DNA of 64,000 nt, from contig NZ_AP024652.1 in NCBI RefSeq assembly GCF_019977315.1, positions 2,852,001 through 2,916,000 on the forward strand, in the 5' to 3' direction. The first letter of the stretch is position 1. Each line of letters starts with the position of its first letter. Source of the DNA: Arthrobacter sp. StoSoilB22. GTDB taxonomy: Bacteria; Actinomycetota; Actinomycetes; Actinomycetales; Micrococcaceae. The position numbers and the translations under genes are program-made. The notes below the pieces were generated by a model. The model was not told the origin of the DNA, made no database searches, and saw nothing but the letters and a program-made list of their open reading frames with translations. This document shows positions 17,480 through 26,300 of the stretch, one piece after another.

Positions 17480-18366
17480 AGCGCTCCCGCCGGCTGGTCC
17501 CGTGATACGCGGCCATTAAGGCCCCTGTTAGCGCGGACCCTGCCGATGATCCGGCACACCACGTAAATCAGGAAGGACAGCGTGGTGACATACGGGCTGA
17601 TGGGGAGGCGGCTGCCCAAAGCCAAAAGAATTCCACCCACTGTGGCCGTCATCGCGAAAAGCACACTCAGCAGCACTACCAAACGGGGTGATGTAGTCAC
17701 CCTCAGCGCGGCAGCTGCAGGGGTGATCAGCAAGGCGAGGACCAAGAGCGCGCCCACGATCTGGATGGACAACGCCACACTGACACCCAGCAGCACCATG
17801 AAAGCGATGGCAAGGCCACGAACCGGCACACCCCTCGCTTCTGCCATTTCAGGGTCCACGCTGGCGAAGCTCAGTGGACGCCAGATTGCCGCCAAAGCAA
17901 TCATCACCACCACAGCCGTGCCGGCAAGCACCTGCAGTTGCACCGTATCAACGGACACGATCTGACCTGTCAGCAGACCGAACTTATTTGCCGCGCGACC
18001 CTCATAGAGCGCCAGGAACAAAATGCCCAGGCCCAGCCCGAACGGCATAATCACACCAATAATCGAGTTCTTGTCGCGTGCCCTTACTCCCATGAAGCCC
18101 AGGAGTACAGCCGCGGCCACAGAGCCAATCAGGGAGCCGAAAATGATGTCGGCTCCGATCAGCAGGGCGAAGGCAGCACCGGCGAAGGACAGTTCGGAGA
18201 TGCCGTGGACCGCGAAAGCCAGGTCCCGTTTCATCACGAACGTACCCACCAACCCGCCCAGAAGCCCCAGTACGGCACCCGCCCAGATGGAATTCTGGAC
18301 GAGAACCAGCAATTCACCATAATTCTCAAAATTGAAAATGGTCTGCAGGATGCTCTCGACGTCCAT
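17476..18366 (-). CDS. znuB: Zinc ABC transporter permease ZnuB
   Basis: A 296-residue ABC-3 family permease with about eight membrane segments (for example SIWAGAVLGLLGGLVGTFVM, FAGAAFALLIGADIIFGSLIG and VALSIQIVGALLVLALLITPAAAA). In the high-affinity zinc importer ZnuABC it forms the channel in the cytoplasmic membrane. It starts directly next to the znuC stop (18366/18367), consistent with translational coupling, and its stop overlaps the convergent zur stop. Confidence 0.93.
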   Translation of the reverse strand: MDVESILQTIFNFENYGELLVLVQNSIWAGAVLGLLGGLVGTFVMKRDLAFAVHGISELSFAGAAFALLIGADIIFGSLIGSVAAAVLLGFMGVRARDKNSIIGVIMPFGLGLGILFLALYEGRAANKFGLLTGQIVSVDTVQLQVLAGTAVVVMIALAAIWRPLSFASVDPEMAEARGVPVRGLAIAFMVLLGVSVALSIQIVGALLVLALLITPAAAALRVTTSPRLVVLLSVLFAMTATVGGILLALGSRLPISPYVTTLSFLIYVVCRIIGRVRANRGLNGRVSRDQPAGAL

Positions 18367-19182
18367 CTAGAACTCCTCCCCGGTGGTTGCGTGGGCTTCG
18401 TCATGGAAGTGGGTGGTTGCGTCGGGAAGACCCACCACCACGATCCTTCCATTGGCGTGAATGACTTCCACGTGGCTGTCGTACAGTTCGGAGAGTACTT
18501 CCGTGGTCATGACCTCCTGCGGAGTTCCGACACGGAACTTTCCACCGGCCAGGTAGAGCACACGATCCACGTAGTCGATCACAGGGTTGATTTCGTGGGT
18601 CACGAAGACCACGGCGCTGTTCCGCTCATGGCATTGCTTGTTGATGAGTGAACTGACGCCCTGTTGATGATGCAGGTCCAGGGAAAGCAGTGGCTCATCG
18701 CAGAGGAGAACCTGCGGCTCGGTCGCCAAGGCCTGCGCCACCCTGAGACGTTGCTGCTCGCCGCCGGATAACTGTCCAACCGGCACCCTGGCGTAGTCCG
18801 ATGCGCCCACCTGCTCCAGCAGCTGGTCGATCCGCTCGTTGACTTTGCCGGATGCAAACCGCATTCCCCAGCGGTGCCCATCGATCCCCAGCCCCACCAG
18901 GTCACGGGCGCGAAGCGGGGTGTCCGGGGCAAACGATTTTTGCTGGGGTATATAGCCGATTTTTTTACTTCCCCGCTCCACCGGGTGCCCACCCAGGGAC
19001 ACGGTTCCGGAATGCAGTTCCTGCAATCCGAGCAGAACTTTCAGGAAGCTGGTCTTGCCGCTGCCATTTGGACCAAGGACAGCGAAGAACTCACCCGGGT
19101 TGATGTCCAGGTCCAGGTCCCGCCAGAGTGTCCGCTTGCCGAACTGCAGGCTGGCTCCGCGGAGGCTCACTACCGGTGTCAA
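18367..19182 (-). CDS. znuC: Zinc ABC transporter ATP-binding protein ZnuC
   Basis: A 271-residue ABC ATPase. Walker A is GPNGSGKTS, the signature [15 protein letters not shown], Walker B LLCDEPLLSLD, and the switch His is in VTHEI. It pairs with ZnuB. A 153-bp gap with a hairpin separates it from znuA on the same strand, so its expression may depend on partial read-through. Confidence 0.94.
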   Translation of the reverse strand: MTPVVSLRGASLQFGKRTLWRDLDLDINPGEFFAVLGPNGSGKTSFLKVLLGLQELHSGTVSLGGHPVERGSKKIGYIPQQKSFAPDTPLRARDLVGLGIDGHRWGMRFASGKVNERIDQLLEQVGASDYARVPVGQLSGGEQQRLRVAQALATEPQVLLCDEPLLSLDLHHQQGVSSLINKQCHERNSAVVFVTHEINPVIDYVDRVLYLAGGKFRVGTPQEVMTTEVLSELYDSHVEVIHANGRIVVVGLPDATTHFHDEAHATTGEEF

Positions 19183-19260
19183 AAGTTATCCTCATATCCA
19201 TGCATTCCGTGGAACGCAGTTGTTGTGCCGCTGGTATTGGCCACCAGGCTGGTGGCAAGC

Positions 19261-19307
19261 AAAAGGCCCCGCAGCCATCCTGAATATCTTAGGACGCCAG
19301 CGGGGCC
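19261..19307 (-). terminator. Hairpin terminator in the znuA-znuC gap
   Basis: On the minus strand an outer stem of eight pairs (19300-19307 with 19265-19272, GCGGGGCC with GGCCCCGC) has an inner partly paired loop and is followed by TTTT (19264-19261). It lies after the znuA stop and before znuC, so it may set the ratio of binding protein to transporter. Confidence 0.75.
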
Positions 19308-19335
19308 CTTCACCCCATAACGGGTGCAGGGAACG

Positions 19336-20304
19336 CTACTTCTTGAGTGCGGCGGTGACTGATTCCACGTTGTCCGTCATCCACTGGAGGTAGTCTTTCC
19401 CGTCCGGCAGCGTTTCAGTGAAGTTCACAACAGGTACCCCGGCCGCTTCCGCAGCCCGCTTGACCGACTCGGTCTGCGGCCCCTCCGTCTGCTCGTTGTA
19501 CGCCAGGAACCGGACCGATTTGGCACTGACCAGATCTGTGGTTTCCTTCAGTACCGCAGCCGGGACATCGGTCTCTTCTTCGATTGCCGCGCTGTAGGCT
19601 TCCGGCGTCTTGTTTTCCAAGCCTGCAGCTTCGAGGAGGTACAGCGGAACGGGTTCAGTGACGGCCACGGGGGCGTGCTCATTGCCGGCCTTGATCTCGT
19701 CAAGCTTGCCCGTCAATTCTGAGAGCTTTGCCTTGAATGTCTCCGCATTAGCCGTGAAGGTCGAGGCCGATCCCGCGTCAAGGCTGCCCAGCTTGGCGGC
19801 CACCGCGTCGGCAACCTTGCCCATGGTGTCCAGGCTGTACCAAACGTGCTCGTTAAAGTCTCCGTGGTTGTGGGTGTGGCCCTCTTCGCTGTGCGCTTCT
19901 TCGCTGTGGCCCTCCTCTTCCGGAGCAAGGCCTGAAATCTCGACGGCGCTGATCATGTTCTCGTGGCCGACTTTCGTCTCATCAGCAATCTTGTGGAGGA
20001 ACTCGTCATAGCCACCGCCGTTCTCCACTACGAGCTTGGCTTTGGAAATCACCAGCTTGTCCTGGGCGCTTGCCTCGTATGAGTGCGGGTCCTGGCTGGT
20101 CTTGGTGATGATGGCGTTCACGTTGACTTTGTCCCCGCCGACAGCCTTCACGACATCCCCGTAGACATTGGTAGAGGTGACGACTTCAATGGCGCCTGTT
20201 GTGGGATCATTGTTCGCTCCGGCGGTCCCGGCACAGGACGACAGCAGTAGGGCGGACAGAGCTGCAGAAGCGGCCACGGACAGGCGGGTGGCGGAACGAC
20301 GCAC
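19336..20304 (-). CDS. znuA: Zinc ABC transporter substrate-binding lipoprotein ZnuA
   Basis: A 322-residue periplasmic-type zinc-binding protein. The N-terminal signal ends in the lipobox LSSC, so it is lipid-anchored at the outer face of the membrane. The His/Glu-rich loop (EEEGHSEEAHSEEGHTHNHGD) before NEHVWYSLD is the zinc-collecting insert of ZnuA proteins, and EHAPVA and the conserved NEQTEGP region follow. GTG 20304 is chosen as start because GAGG precedes it and the signal begins VRRSATRLSVAAS; a TTG at 20343 in frame would add 13 residues. A Zur-type palindrome and a promoter lie upstream. Confidence 0.93.
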   Translation of the reverse strand: MRRSATRLSVAASAALSALLLSSCAGTAGANNDPTTGAIEVVTSTNVYGDVVKAVGGDKVNVNAIITKTSQDPHSYEASAQDKLVISKAKLVVENGGGYDEFLHKIADETKVGHENMISAVEISGLAPEEEGHSEEAHSEEGHTHNHGDFNEHVWYSLDTMGKVADAVAAKLGSLDAGSASTFTANAETFKAKLSELTGKLDEIKAGNEHAPVAVTEPVPLYLLEAAGLENKTPEAYSAAIEEETDVPAAVLKETTDLVSAKSVRFLAYNEQTEGPQTESVKRAAEAAGVPVVNFTETLPDGKDYLQWMTDNVESVTAALKK

Positions 20305-20369
20305 GAAGACCTCGGATCTACTCAAAATGAGAATCAAACACAATTACTGGGAGATTTCAGTGTAGCCCC

Positions 20370-20390
20370 AAATGGGAATGATTCCTATTT
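20370..20390 (-). promoter_or_regulatory. Zur-box-like 21-bp palindrome upstream of znuA
   Basis: AAATGGGAATGATTCCTATTT has nine of ten complementary pairs around a central base (20380). It lies 65 bases before the znuA start. On the minus strand a TACACT -10 (plus 20359-20364) sits just downstream, so the box overlaps the expected -35 region, as for a zinc-uptake repressor site. The neighbouring zur gene supplies the regulator. Confidence 0.72.
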
Positions 20391-20396
20391 AGAAGG

Positions 20397-20430
20397 CTCT
20401 GGCGTCACCTGGAACCAGGCGACGCCAGAG
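20397..20430 (-). terminator. Terminator downstream of the CBS-domain genes
   Basis: CTCTGGCGTC (20397-20406) pairs with GACGCCAGAG (20421-20430), a perfect 10-bp stem with a GC-rich loop. It stands between the minus-strand gene that stops at 20445 and the znuA promoter. Confidence 0.7.
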
Positions 20431-20444
20431 GGATCTACCGCTTC

Positions 20445-21515
20445 CTACTGCACCTGCTGACCGCCATAACGGCGAATGCCGGTTGCCTGTGTAGCATCGC
20501 GGATCTCACCCACTAACTGCTCAATGACGTCCTCCAAGAACAACACGCCCTGGGTCTCCCCGCCCGAACCCACTACACGGGCCAAGTGCGAACCCGTTCG
20601 CTGCATGACGGACAATGCCTGCTCGATCTCGTCGTCCGGAGCCAGGTTGGCCAATGACCGTATCCTGCCCTCGGCAATCGGGTGTTTCCTGCCCTCGTCC
20701 GGAATGGACAGGATGTCCTTCACGTGGAGGTACCCGGCGAGTTCGCCGTCGTCGTCAACCATCGGGAACCGTGAGAAACCGGTGCGGCTGACCGCCTTCT
20801 CCAAATCCACGGGAGTGGATGCTGTCTTCAGGACCACCAGCTTGTCCAAGGGAACCATGATGTGCGAAGCAGTGTGTTCGGAAAATTCCAGAGCACCGCT
20901 CAAAAGACCCGCTTCATCGTCCACCAACCCATGGCGCGTGGACTCCTGGACGATCGACTGGACTTCCTCAAGCGTAAAGGAAGAGGACACTTCATCCTTG
21001 GGTTCAATTTTCATCAGCCGCAGGATGTGGTTGGCGAGCCAGTTCAATGACCAGATCACCGGGTTCACCACCCGGGCTATGAACATCAGCGGCGGCGCCA
21101 ACAAGAGAGCCGCCTTGTCTGCAACGGAAACCGAGATGTTCTTGGGCACCATTTCGCCAAAGGTAACGTGCAGGAACGTGACGAACAGCAAAGCGATGGC
21201 AAACGCGATGATGTCTGCCAATTCAACCGGAACACCAACCAGCTCAAGGGGCTCCGCCAACAGATGGTGGATGGCCGGCTCCGCAACCTGAAGGATCAGG
21301 AGCGAGCAGACGGTAATGCCAAGTTGCGCACAGGCGAGCATCAGCGAGACGTTTTCCATTGCACGCAGTGTTGTTTGCGCGCGCTTGGACCCGGCTTGTG
21401 CCAACGGCTCAATCTGGCTTCGACGCGCGGACATGACCGCGAATTCAGCGCCAACAAAGAAGGCGTTGCCAATCAGAAGCACCACAAGCCAGACGATTCC
21501 TACCCAGTCATTCAT
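20445..21515 (-). CDS. CNNM/HlyC-CorC family transporter-like membrane protein with CBS domains
   Basis: A 356-residue protein. Residues 1 to about 190 are the DUF21/CNNM membrane domain, with about three spans (GIVWLVVLLIGNAFFVGAEF, then LGITVCSLLILQVAEPAI and FAIALLFVTFLHVTFGEMVPKN). A CBS pair follows (TASHIMVPLDK ... FSRFPMVDDDGELAGYLHVKDI). Family members are linked to magnesium or cobalt efflux. The C-terminal CorC_HlyC domain is missing, unlike the paralog upstream. Its start overlaps the upstream gene stop by four bases, so the two form an operon. Confidence 0.92.
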   Translation of the reverse strand: MNDWVGIVWLVVLLIGNAFFVGAEFAVMSARRSQIEPLAQAGSKRAQTTLRAMENVSLMLACAQLGITVCSLLILQVAEPAIHHLLAEPLELVGVPVELADIIAFAIALLFVTFLHVTFGEMVPKNISVSVADKAALLLAPPLMFIARVVNPVIWSLNWLANHILRLMKIEPKDEVSSSFTLEEVQSIVQESTRHGLVDDEAGLLSGALEFSEHTASHIMVPLDKLVVLKTASTPVDLEKAVSRTGFSRFPMVDDDGELAGYLHVKDILSIPDEGRKHPIAEGRIRSLANLAPDDEIEQALSVMQRTGSHLARVVGSGGETQGVLFLEDVIEQLVGEIRDATQATGIRRYGGQQVQ

Positions 21516-22864
21516 AGGGCACCTGCTTCACGGCGCGGAATTTCGGCATCCGCAGCATCCGACATGTCTGTCTCCACGTGATGGAAACAGATCCTGTCGA
21601 TCCTTCGGCCGTCCATCCTGGTCACAGTCAGCGTCCCGCCGACGGTTTCGACGACGTCGCCAGTCCTTGCGATGCGCCCCAGTTGGCTCATGACGTACCC
21701 GCCCACGGTCTCGTAGGCAGATTCGTCGGGGACAGTGAGGTTGGGTATCTGCTCGGATACCTCGTCCGGCCTCAGCAAGCCCGGAAAGTACCAATCGCCG
21801 GATGCACTCTGCAGCACTCCCGGCCGGACTTTGTCGTGTTCGTCAGCAACTTCCCCGACGATTTCTTCCACAAGGTCCTCCAGCGTGGTAATTCCTGCGG
21901 TTCCGCCGTATTCATCGAGTACAACCGCCAGTTGGAGGTTGCCTTCCCGCAACTCGGACAGGAGCGCGTCCAAGTGGATCGTCTCCGGGACCTGCAGGAC
22001 ATCCGTCATGATGGCACCGGCCTCGAGCTTGGCCCGGCGCTCAGCGGGCACGGCTACCGCCTTCTTGACGTGGACCACGCCGCGGATGTCATCGGTGGAA
22101 TCACCAATGACAGGGAATCGGGAGTATCCGGTCCGTCGCGCAGCATCCAGGACATCGGATACCGGCTGGTCGGCGTCGATCGTTTCCATGCGGATGCGTG
22201 GCGTCATGACGTCCGCCGCAGTGCGACCGGAAAAGTTCAAGGTGCGGGCAACAAAGTTGGCCGTGCCGGCATCCAATGTCCCCAACTCGGCGGAGCGCCG
22301 TACCAAGGAAGCGAGTTCTGCAGGTGTCCTTGCCCCTGAGATCTCTTCCTTGGCTTCAAGACCGAACAGGTTCAACACCTTGTTCGAGAATCCATTCAGC
22401 ACCACGATTGCGGGCTTGAAGACAGCTGTGAACATCAATTGGGGGCGCGCCAGGCGCTTACCTAACGGAAAAGCGAGAGCAATGGCCATGTTCTTGGGGA
22501 CCAGTTCGCCAATCAGCATGGACAACAGGGTTGCGATCACCATGGCAAGGATCAACGCCACGGAATGGGTGACCTCGGCAGGGATGCCCACCGCACCCAA
22601 TGGTCCCAGGAGAAGCTGCCCCAGCGACGGTTCCATCACGAAACCTGTCAGCAAGGTGGTGAGCGTAATGCCCAACTGGCAGCTGGAAAGCTGGGTGGAG
22701 AGGGACTTGAGGCACTTCAACAGCGGGGCGGCGGCGTGGTCGCCATTATCCACCGCGCGCTGAACGCTGGCTTGGTCCAAAGCAACAAGGGAAAACTCAA
22801 CTGCTACGAAAAAGCCGGTGCCAAGAATCAGAGCAAAACCGGCTAGGAGGAGAATCCATTCCAC
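21512..22864 (-). CDS. CNNM/CorC family protein with CBS pair and CorC_HlyC domain
   Basis: A 450-residue paralog of the downstream gene. It has the N-terminal DUF21 membrane domain (MEWILLLAGFALILGTGFFVAVEF), the GELVPKN motif of the family, two CBS repeats (SGRTAADVMTPRI ... YSRFPVIGDSTDDIRGVVHVK) and a C-terminal transporter-associated domain (ETVGGYVMSQLGRI). It is probably involved in divalent-cation homeostasis; direction and ion are not readable. It is first in a two-gene operon and is transcribed away from kgd. Confidence 0.93.
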   Translation of the reverse strand: MEWILLLAGFALILGTGFFVAVEFSLVALDQASVQRAVDNGDHAAAPLLKCLKSLSTQLSSCQLGITLTTLLTGFVMEPSLGQLLLGPLGAVGIPAEVTHSVALILAMVIATLLSMLIGELVPKNMAIALAFPLGKRLARPQLMFTAVFKPAIVVLNGFSNKVLNLFGLEAKEEISGARTPAELASLVRRSAELGTLDAGTANFVARTLNFSGRTAADVMTPRIRMETIDADQPVSDVLDAARRTGYSRFPVIGDSTDDIRGVVHVKKAVAVPAERRAKLEAGAIMTDVLQVPETIHLDALLSELREGNLQLAVVLDEYGGTAGITTLEDLVEEIVGEVADEHDKVRPGVLQSASGDWYFPGLLRPDEVSEQIPNLTVPDESAYETVGGYVMSQLGRIARTGDVVETVGGTLTVTRMDGRRIDRICFHHVETDMSDAADAEIPRREAGAL

Positions 22865-23350
22865 TTAGCGCATCACTCCAAGAGTGGGCGCGTGCAGTGG
22901 AGATAATGCCTGCTGCGCCGGGATTCGCCCGGGCGGAGGCTGGTCGGGTCCCGCAGACGGACGGTCCGCAGAACCACCGGCAGTGAGCGCCGGCGAGTGA
23001 TGGGCATGTGAACGGGTGTTGCCGGCTCGACGGGCACGCTGTGCGGGGTTGCCTGAGCGGCTCCCCCGACAGTTCCCAGGCCGGCACCTAGATTTACTGT
23101 CCATAAGACTTTCAGTCTACAGTCAGCCGGGCAGTGATGCCCTGCCGGCGTCACGTACCCTTCAAAGAAGAGGCACATGTCCATTAAGTCAGCCACAACA
23201 TGATTTAGGTCACCACTATTGGCAGTTAACCAACGATGCTAACTAGACTGACATGGGTCTGAGTTCGCGGGACCCGGACCCTGGCCCGTCATTGTGGAGA
23301 GCATCTGTGGCCAGCGGGAAAACAACACTCATGGAAGAGGCGTATTTCAA
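22865..23350. other. 486-bp divergent intergenic region before kgd
   Basis: It lies between the start of the CBS-domain gene (minus) and the GTG start of kgd (plus). Several small frames inside it have no SD, no family sign and low-complexity Arg/Pro/Ser translations, so no gene is called. A possible promoter for kgd is TTGGCA (23219-23224), a 19-base spacer and TAGACT (23244-23249), which would leave a 5' leader of about 95 bases. Confidence 0.45.
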
Positions 23351-26300
23351 GTGCCAGAGCAGCCCAGCCACCGTCTACCAGAGGAATTTGGCGGAAACGA
23401 GTGGCTCGTTGACGAACTGTACGAGCGGTACCAACAGGACAAGAATTCGGTCGACGCCAAGTGGTGGCCGCTCTTCGAGTCCTTTGCTTCCGGTGACGGC
23501 ACTTCTTCCAACGGATCCTCCGCAGCCGCTTCGGCTGTCAATCCCCCTACCCAAGCACTTCCCGTGGTAGCTCCGCCCGCAGCGGCACCGGCACCGACGC
23601 CGGCCGCTCCCGCAGCTGCCCCCGAGCCTGCACCGGCGGCACCCGCCCCGGCGAAGAAGGCACCCGCCACGGTTGCCCGGGACGGAGCAAAGAAGCCCGT
23701 CGCCGGTGCCACGGCCCAGCCGATTCCGGCACAGCTTCCCAAGAGCACCAAAGCTCCCACGGCACCCGAGGAAGACGTCGTTTCCGTCCTCCGCGGCCCG
23801 GCCAAGGCCATCGCCACCAACATGGTGACCAGCCTGGAAGTACCCACCGCCACGAGCGTCCGGGCAGTTCCTGCCAAACTGCTCATTGACAACCGGGTTG
23901 TCATCAACTCCAACCTTGCCCGCGCCCGCGGTGGCAAGGTGTCCTTCACGCACCTCATCGGTTACGCCGTTGTCCGCGCGCTCTCCCAGTTCCCCTCGAT
24001 GAACGTCTACTACGACGAAATCGACGGCAAGCCGAGCGCCGTCCAGCCGGCTCACGTCAACTTCGGCATCGCCATTGACATGCCCAAGCCCGATGGCACC
24101 CGCCTCCTGATGGTTCCGAACATCAAGAAGGCCGAGACCATGGACTTCGCGGAGTTCTGGCACACCTACGAGGACCTCATCAAGCGCGCCCGCAACGGCA
24201 AGCTCACTGCTGACGACCACGCGGGCACCACGGTGTCCCTCACCAACCCCGGTGGGATCGGCACCGTCCACTCGGTGCCGCGCCTTTCCAAGGGCCAGGC
24301 TGCCATCATCGGCGTCGGCGCGCTTGATTACCCGGCCGAGTTCCAGGGTGCCAGCGAGAAGATCATCGCCCAGAACGCCATCAGCAAGATTCTCACCCTG
24401 ACCTCCACCTATGACCACCGTGTTATTCAGGGCGCAGGCAGCGGAGAGTTCCTGAAGCTCGTCCACCAGCTCCTCCTTGGCGCGCAAAACTTCTATGATG
24501 AGATCTTCGAAGCCCTGCGCATCCCGTACGAGCCCGTGCGTTGGAGCCCGGACCTCCAGGTTGATCCTGCAGACGAGATCAACAAGGTTGCCCGTATCCA
24601 GCAGCTGATCCACTCCTACCGCGTGCGCGGCCACCTGATGGCTGACACCGATCCCCTGGAGTATGTCCAGCGCAAGCACCCGGACCTTGACGTCCTGACC
24701 TACGGGCTGACCCTCTGGGATCTGGACCGCGAGTGGCCTACCGGCGGGTTTGGTGGCAAACCACAACTCAAGTTCCGCGACATCCTTGGCGTCCTCCGCG
24801 ACGCGTACTGCCGCACCACGGGCATCGAATACATGCACATCCAGGAGCCGGCGGAACGCAAATGGTTCCAGGATCAGCTGGAGCACCCGTACTCCAAGCC
24901 GAGCCGCGAAGAGCAGCTGCGCATCGTTTCCAAGCTCAACGCCGCAGAGGCTTTCGAGACCTTCCTGCAGACCAAGTTCGTTGGCCAGAAGCGCTTCTCC
25001 CTCGAGGGCGGCGAGTCGCTGATTCCGCTGCTCGACGCCGTCATCTCTGACGCGGCCGACGACGGACTGGACGAAGTTGCCATCGGCATGGCCCACCGTG
25101 GCCGCCTCAACGTGCTGACCAACATCGCAGGAAAGACCTACGCACAGGTCTTCCGCGAATTCGAAGGCACCCAGGACCCCCGCTCGGTCCAGGGCTCCGG
25201 TGACGTCAAGTACCACCTCGGCACTGAGGGTACTTTCACCTCGGACAACGGCAAGCAGACCAAGGTCTACCTCGCCGCCAACCCGTCCCACTTGGAAGCT
25301 GTTGACTCCGTCCTCGAAGGCATTGTCCGCGCTAAGCAAGACCGCCTGGACCAGGGTGAGTCCTTCCCTGTCCTGCCCATCATGGTCCACGGCGACGCAG
25401 CCTTCGCGGGCCAGGGTGTTGTGGCTGAAACCCTCAACCTCTCGCAACTGCGCGGCTACCGCACCGGCGGTACCATTCACGTGATCGTCAACAACCAGGT
25501 TGGCTTCACCACCGCACCGTCGTCATCGCGTTCGTCAACGTACTCCACCGACGTTGCCAAGATGATTCAGGCACCGGTGTTCCACGTGAACGGCGACGAC
25601 CCCGAAGCCGTGGTGCGCGTTGCGCAGCTCGCCTACGAGTTCCGTCAGCGGTTCCACAAGGACGTCGTCATCGACATGGTGTGCTACCGCCGTCGCGGCC
25701 ACAACGAGGGCGACGACCCCTCGATGACCCAGCCGCTCATGTACAACCTGATCGAAGCCAAGCGCTCCGTTCGCAAGTTGTACACCGAGTCGCTCATCGG
25801 CCGCGGAGACATTACCGAGGAAGAAGCTGAGCAGCTGCTCCGCGACTACCAGGAGCGCCTTGAGCGCGTCTTCGCTGAAACGCATGCCGCACAGACTTCC
25901 CCGATCCCGATCATCACGGCGGACTCCGCTGCTGTCTCGGACATCGAGCGTCCCATTGCGCAGCAGTCTGACTTCGGGACGAACTCCCCCACGTCCACAG
26001 CGATTTCCGCCGAAACCCTTGCCCGCATCGGCAAGGCGCACCTGGAAATTCCGGATGGCTTCACCGTTCACTCCAAGCTCAAGCAGCTCCTGGAGAAGCG
26101 TGAGCAGATGTCCCGTGAGGGCGGCATCGACTGGGGCTTTGGCGAGATCGCAGCCTTTGGCTCACTGATCATGGAAGGCGTACCCGTACGCCTGGCCGGC
26201 CAGGACTCCCGCCGCGGCACGTTCGTCCAGCGTCACGCAGTGTTCCACGACCGCGCCAACGGCAACGAGTGGCTGCCTTTGGGCAACCTCTCCGACGACC

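Noticed and set aside
20321..20338. Second Zur-like site CTCAAAATGAGAATCAAA near the znuA start
   Set aside because: Few complementary pairs around any centre, and it lies in the expected leader rather than the promoter.
22873..23196. 107-codon minus-strand frame in the gap before kgd
   Set aside because: No ribosome site, no family, Arg/Pro-rich translation and poor codon pattern.
23375..25480. 701-codon minus-strand open frame over kgd
   Set aside because: GC-rich antisense shadow of a strongly conserved enzyme, with no domain or ribosome site.
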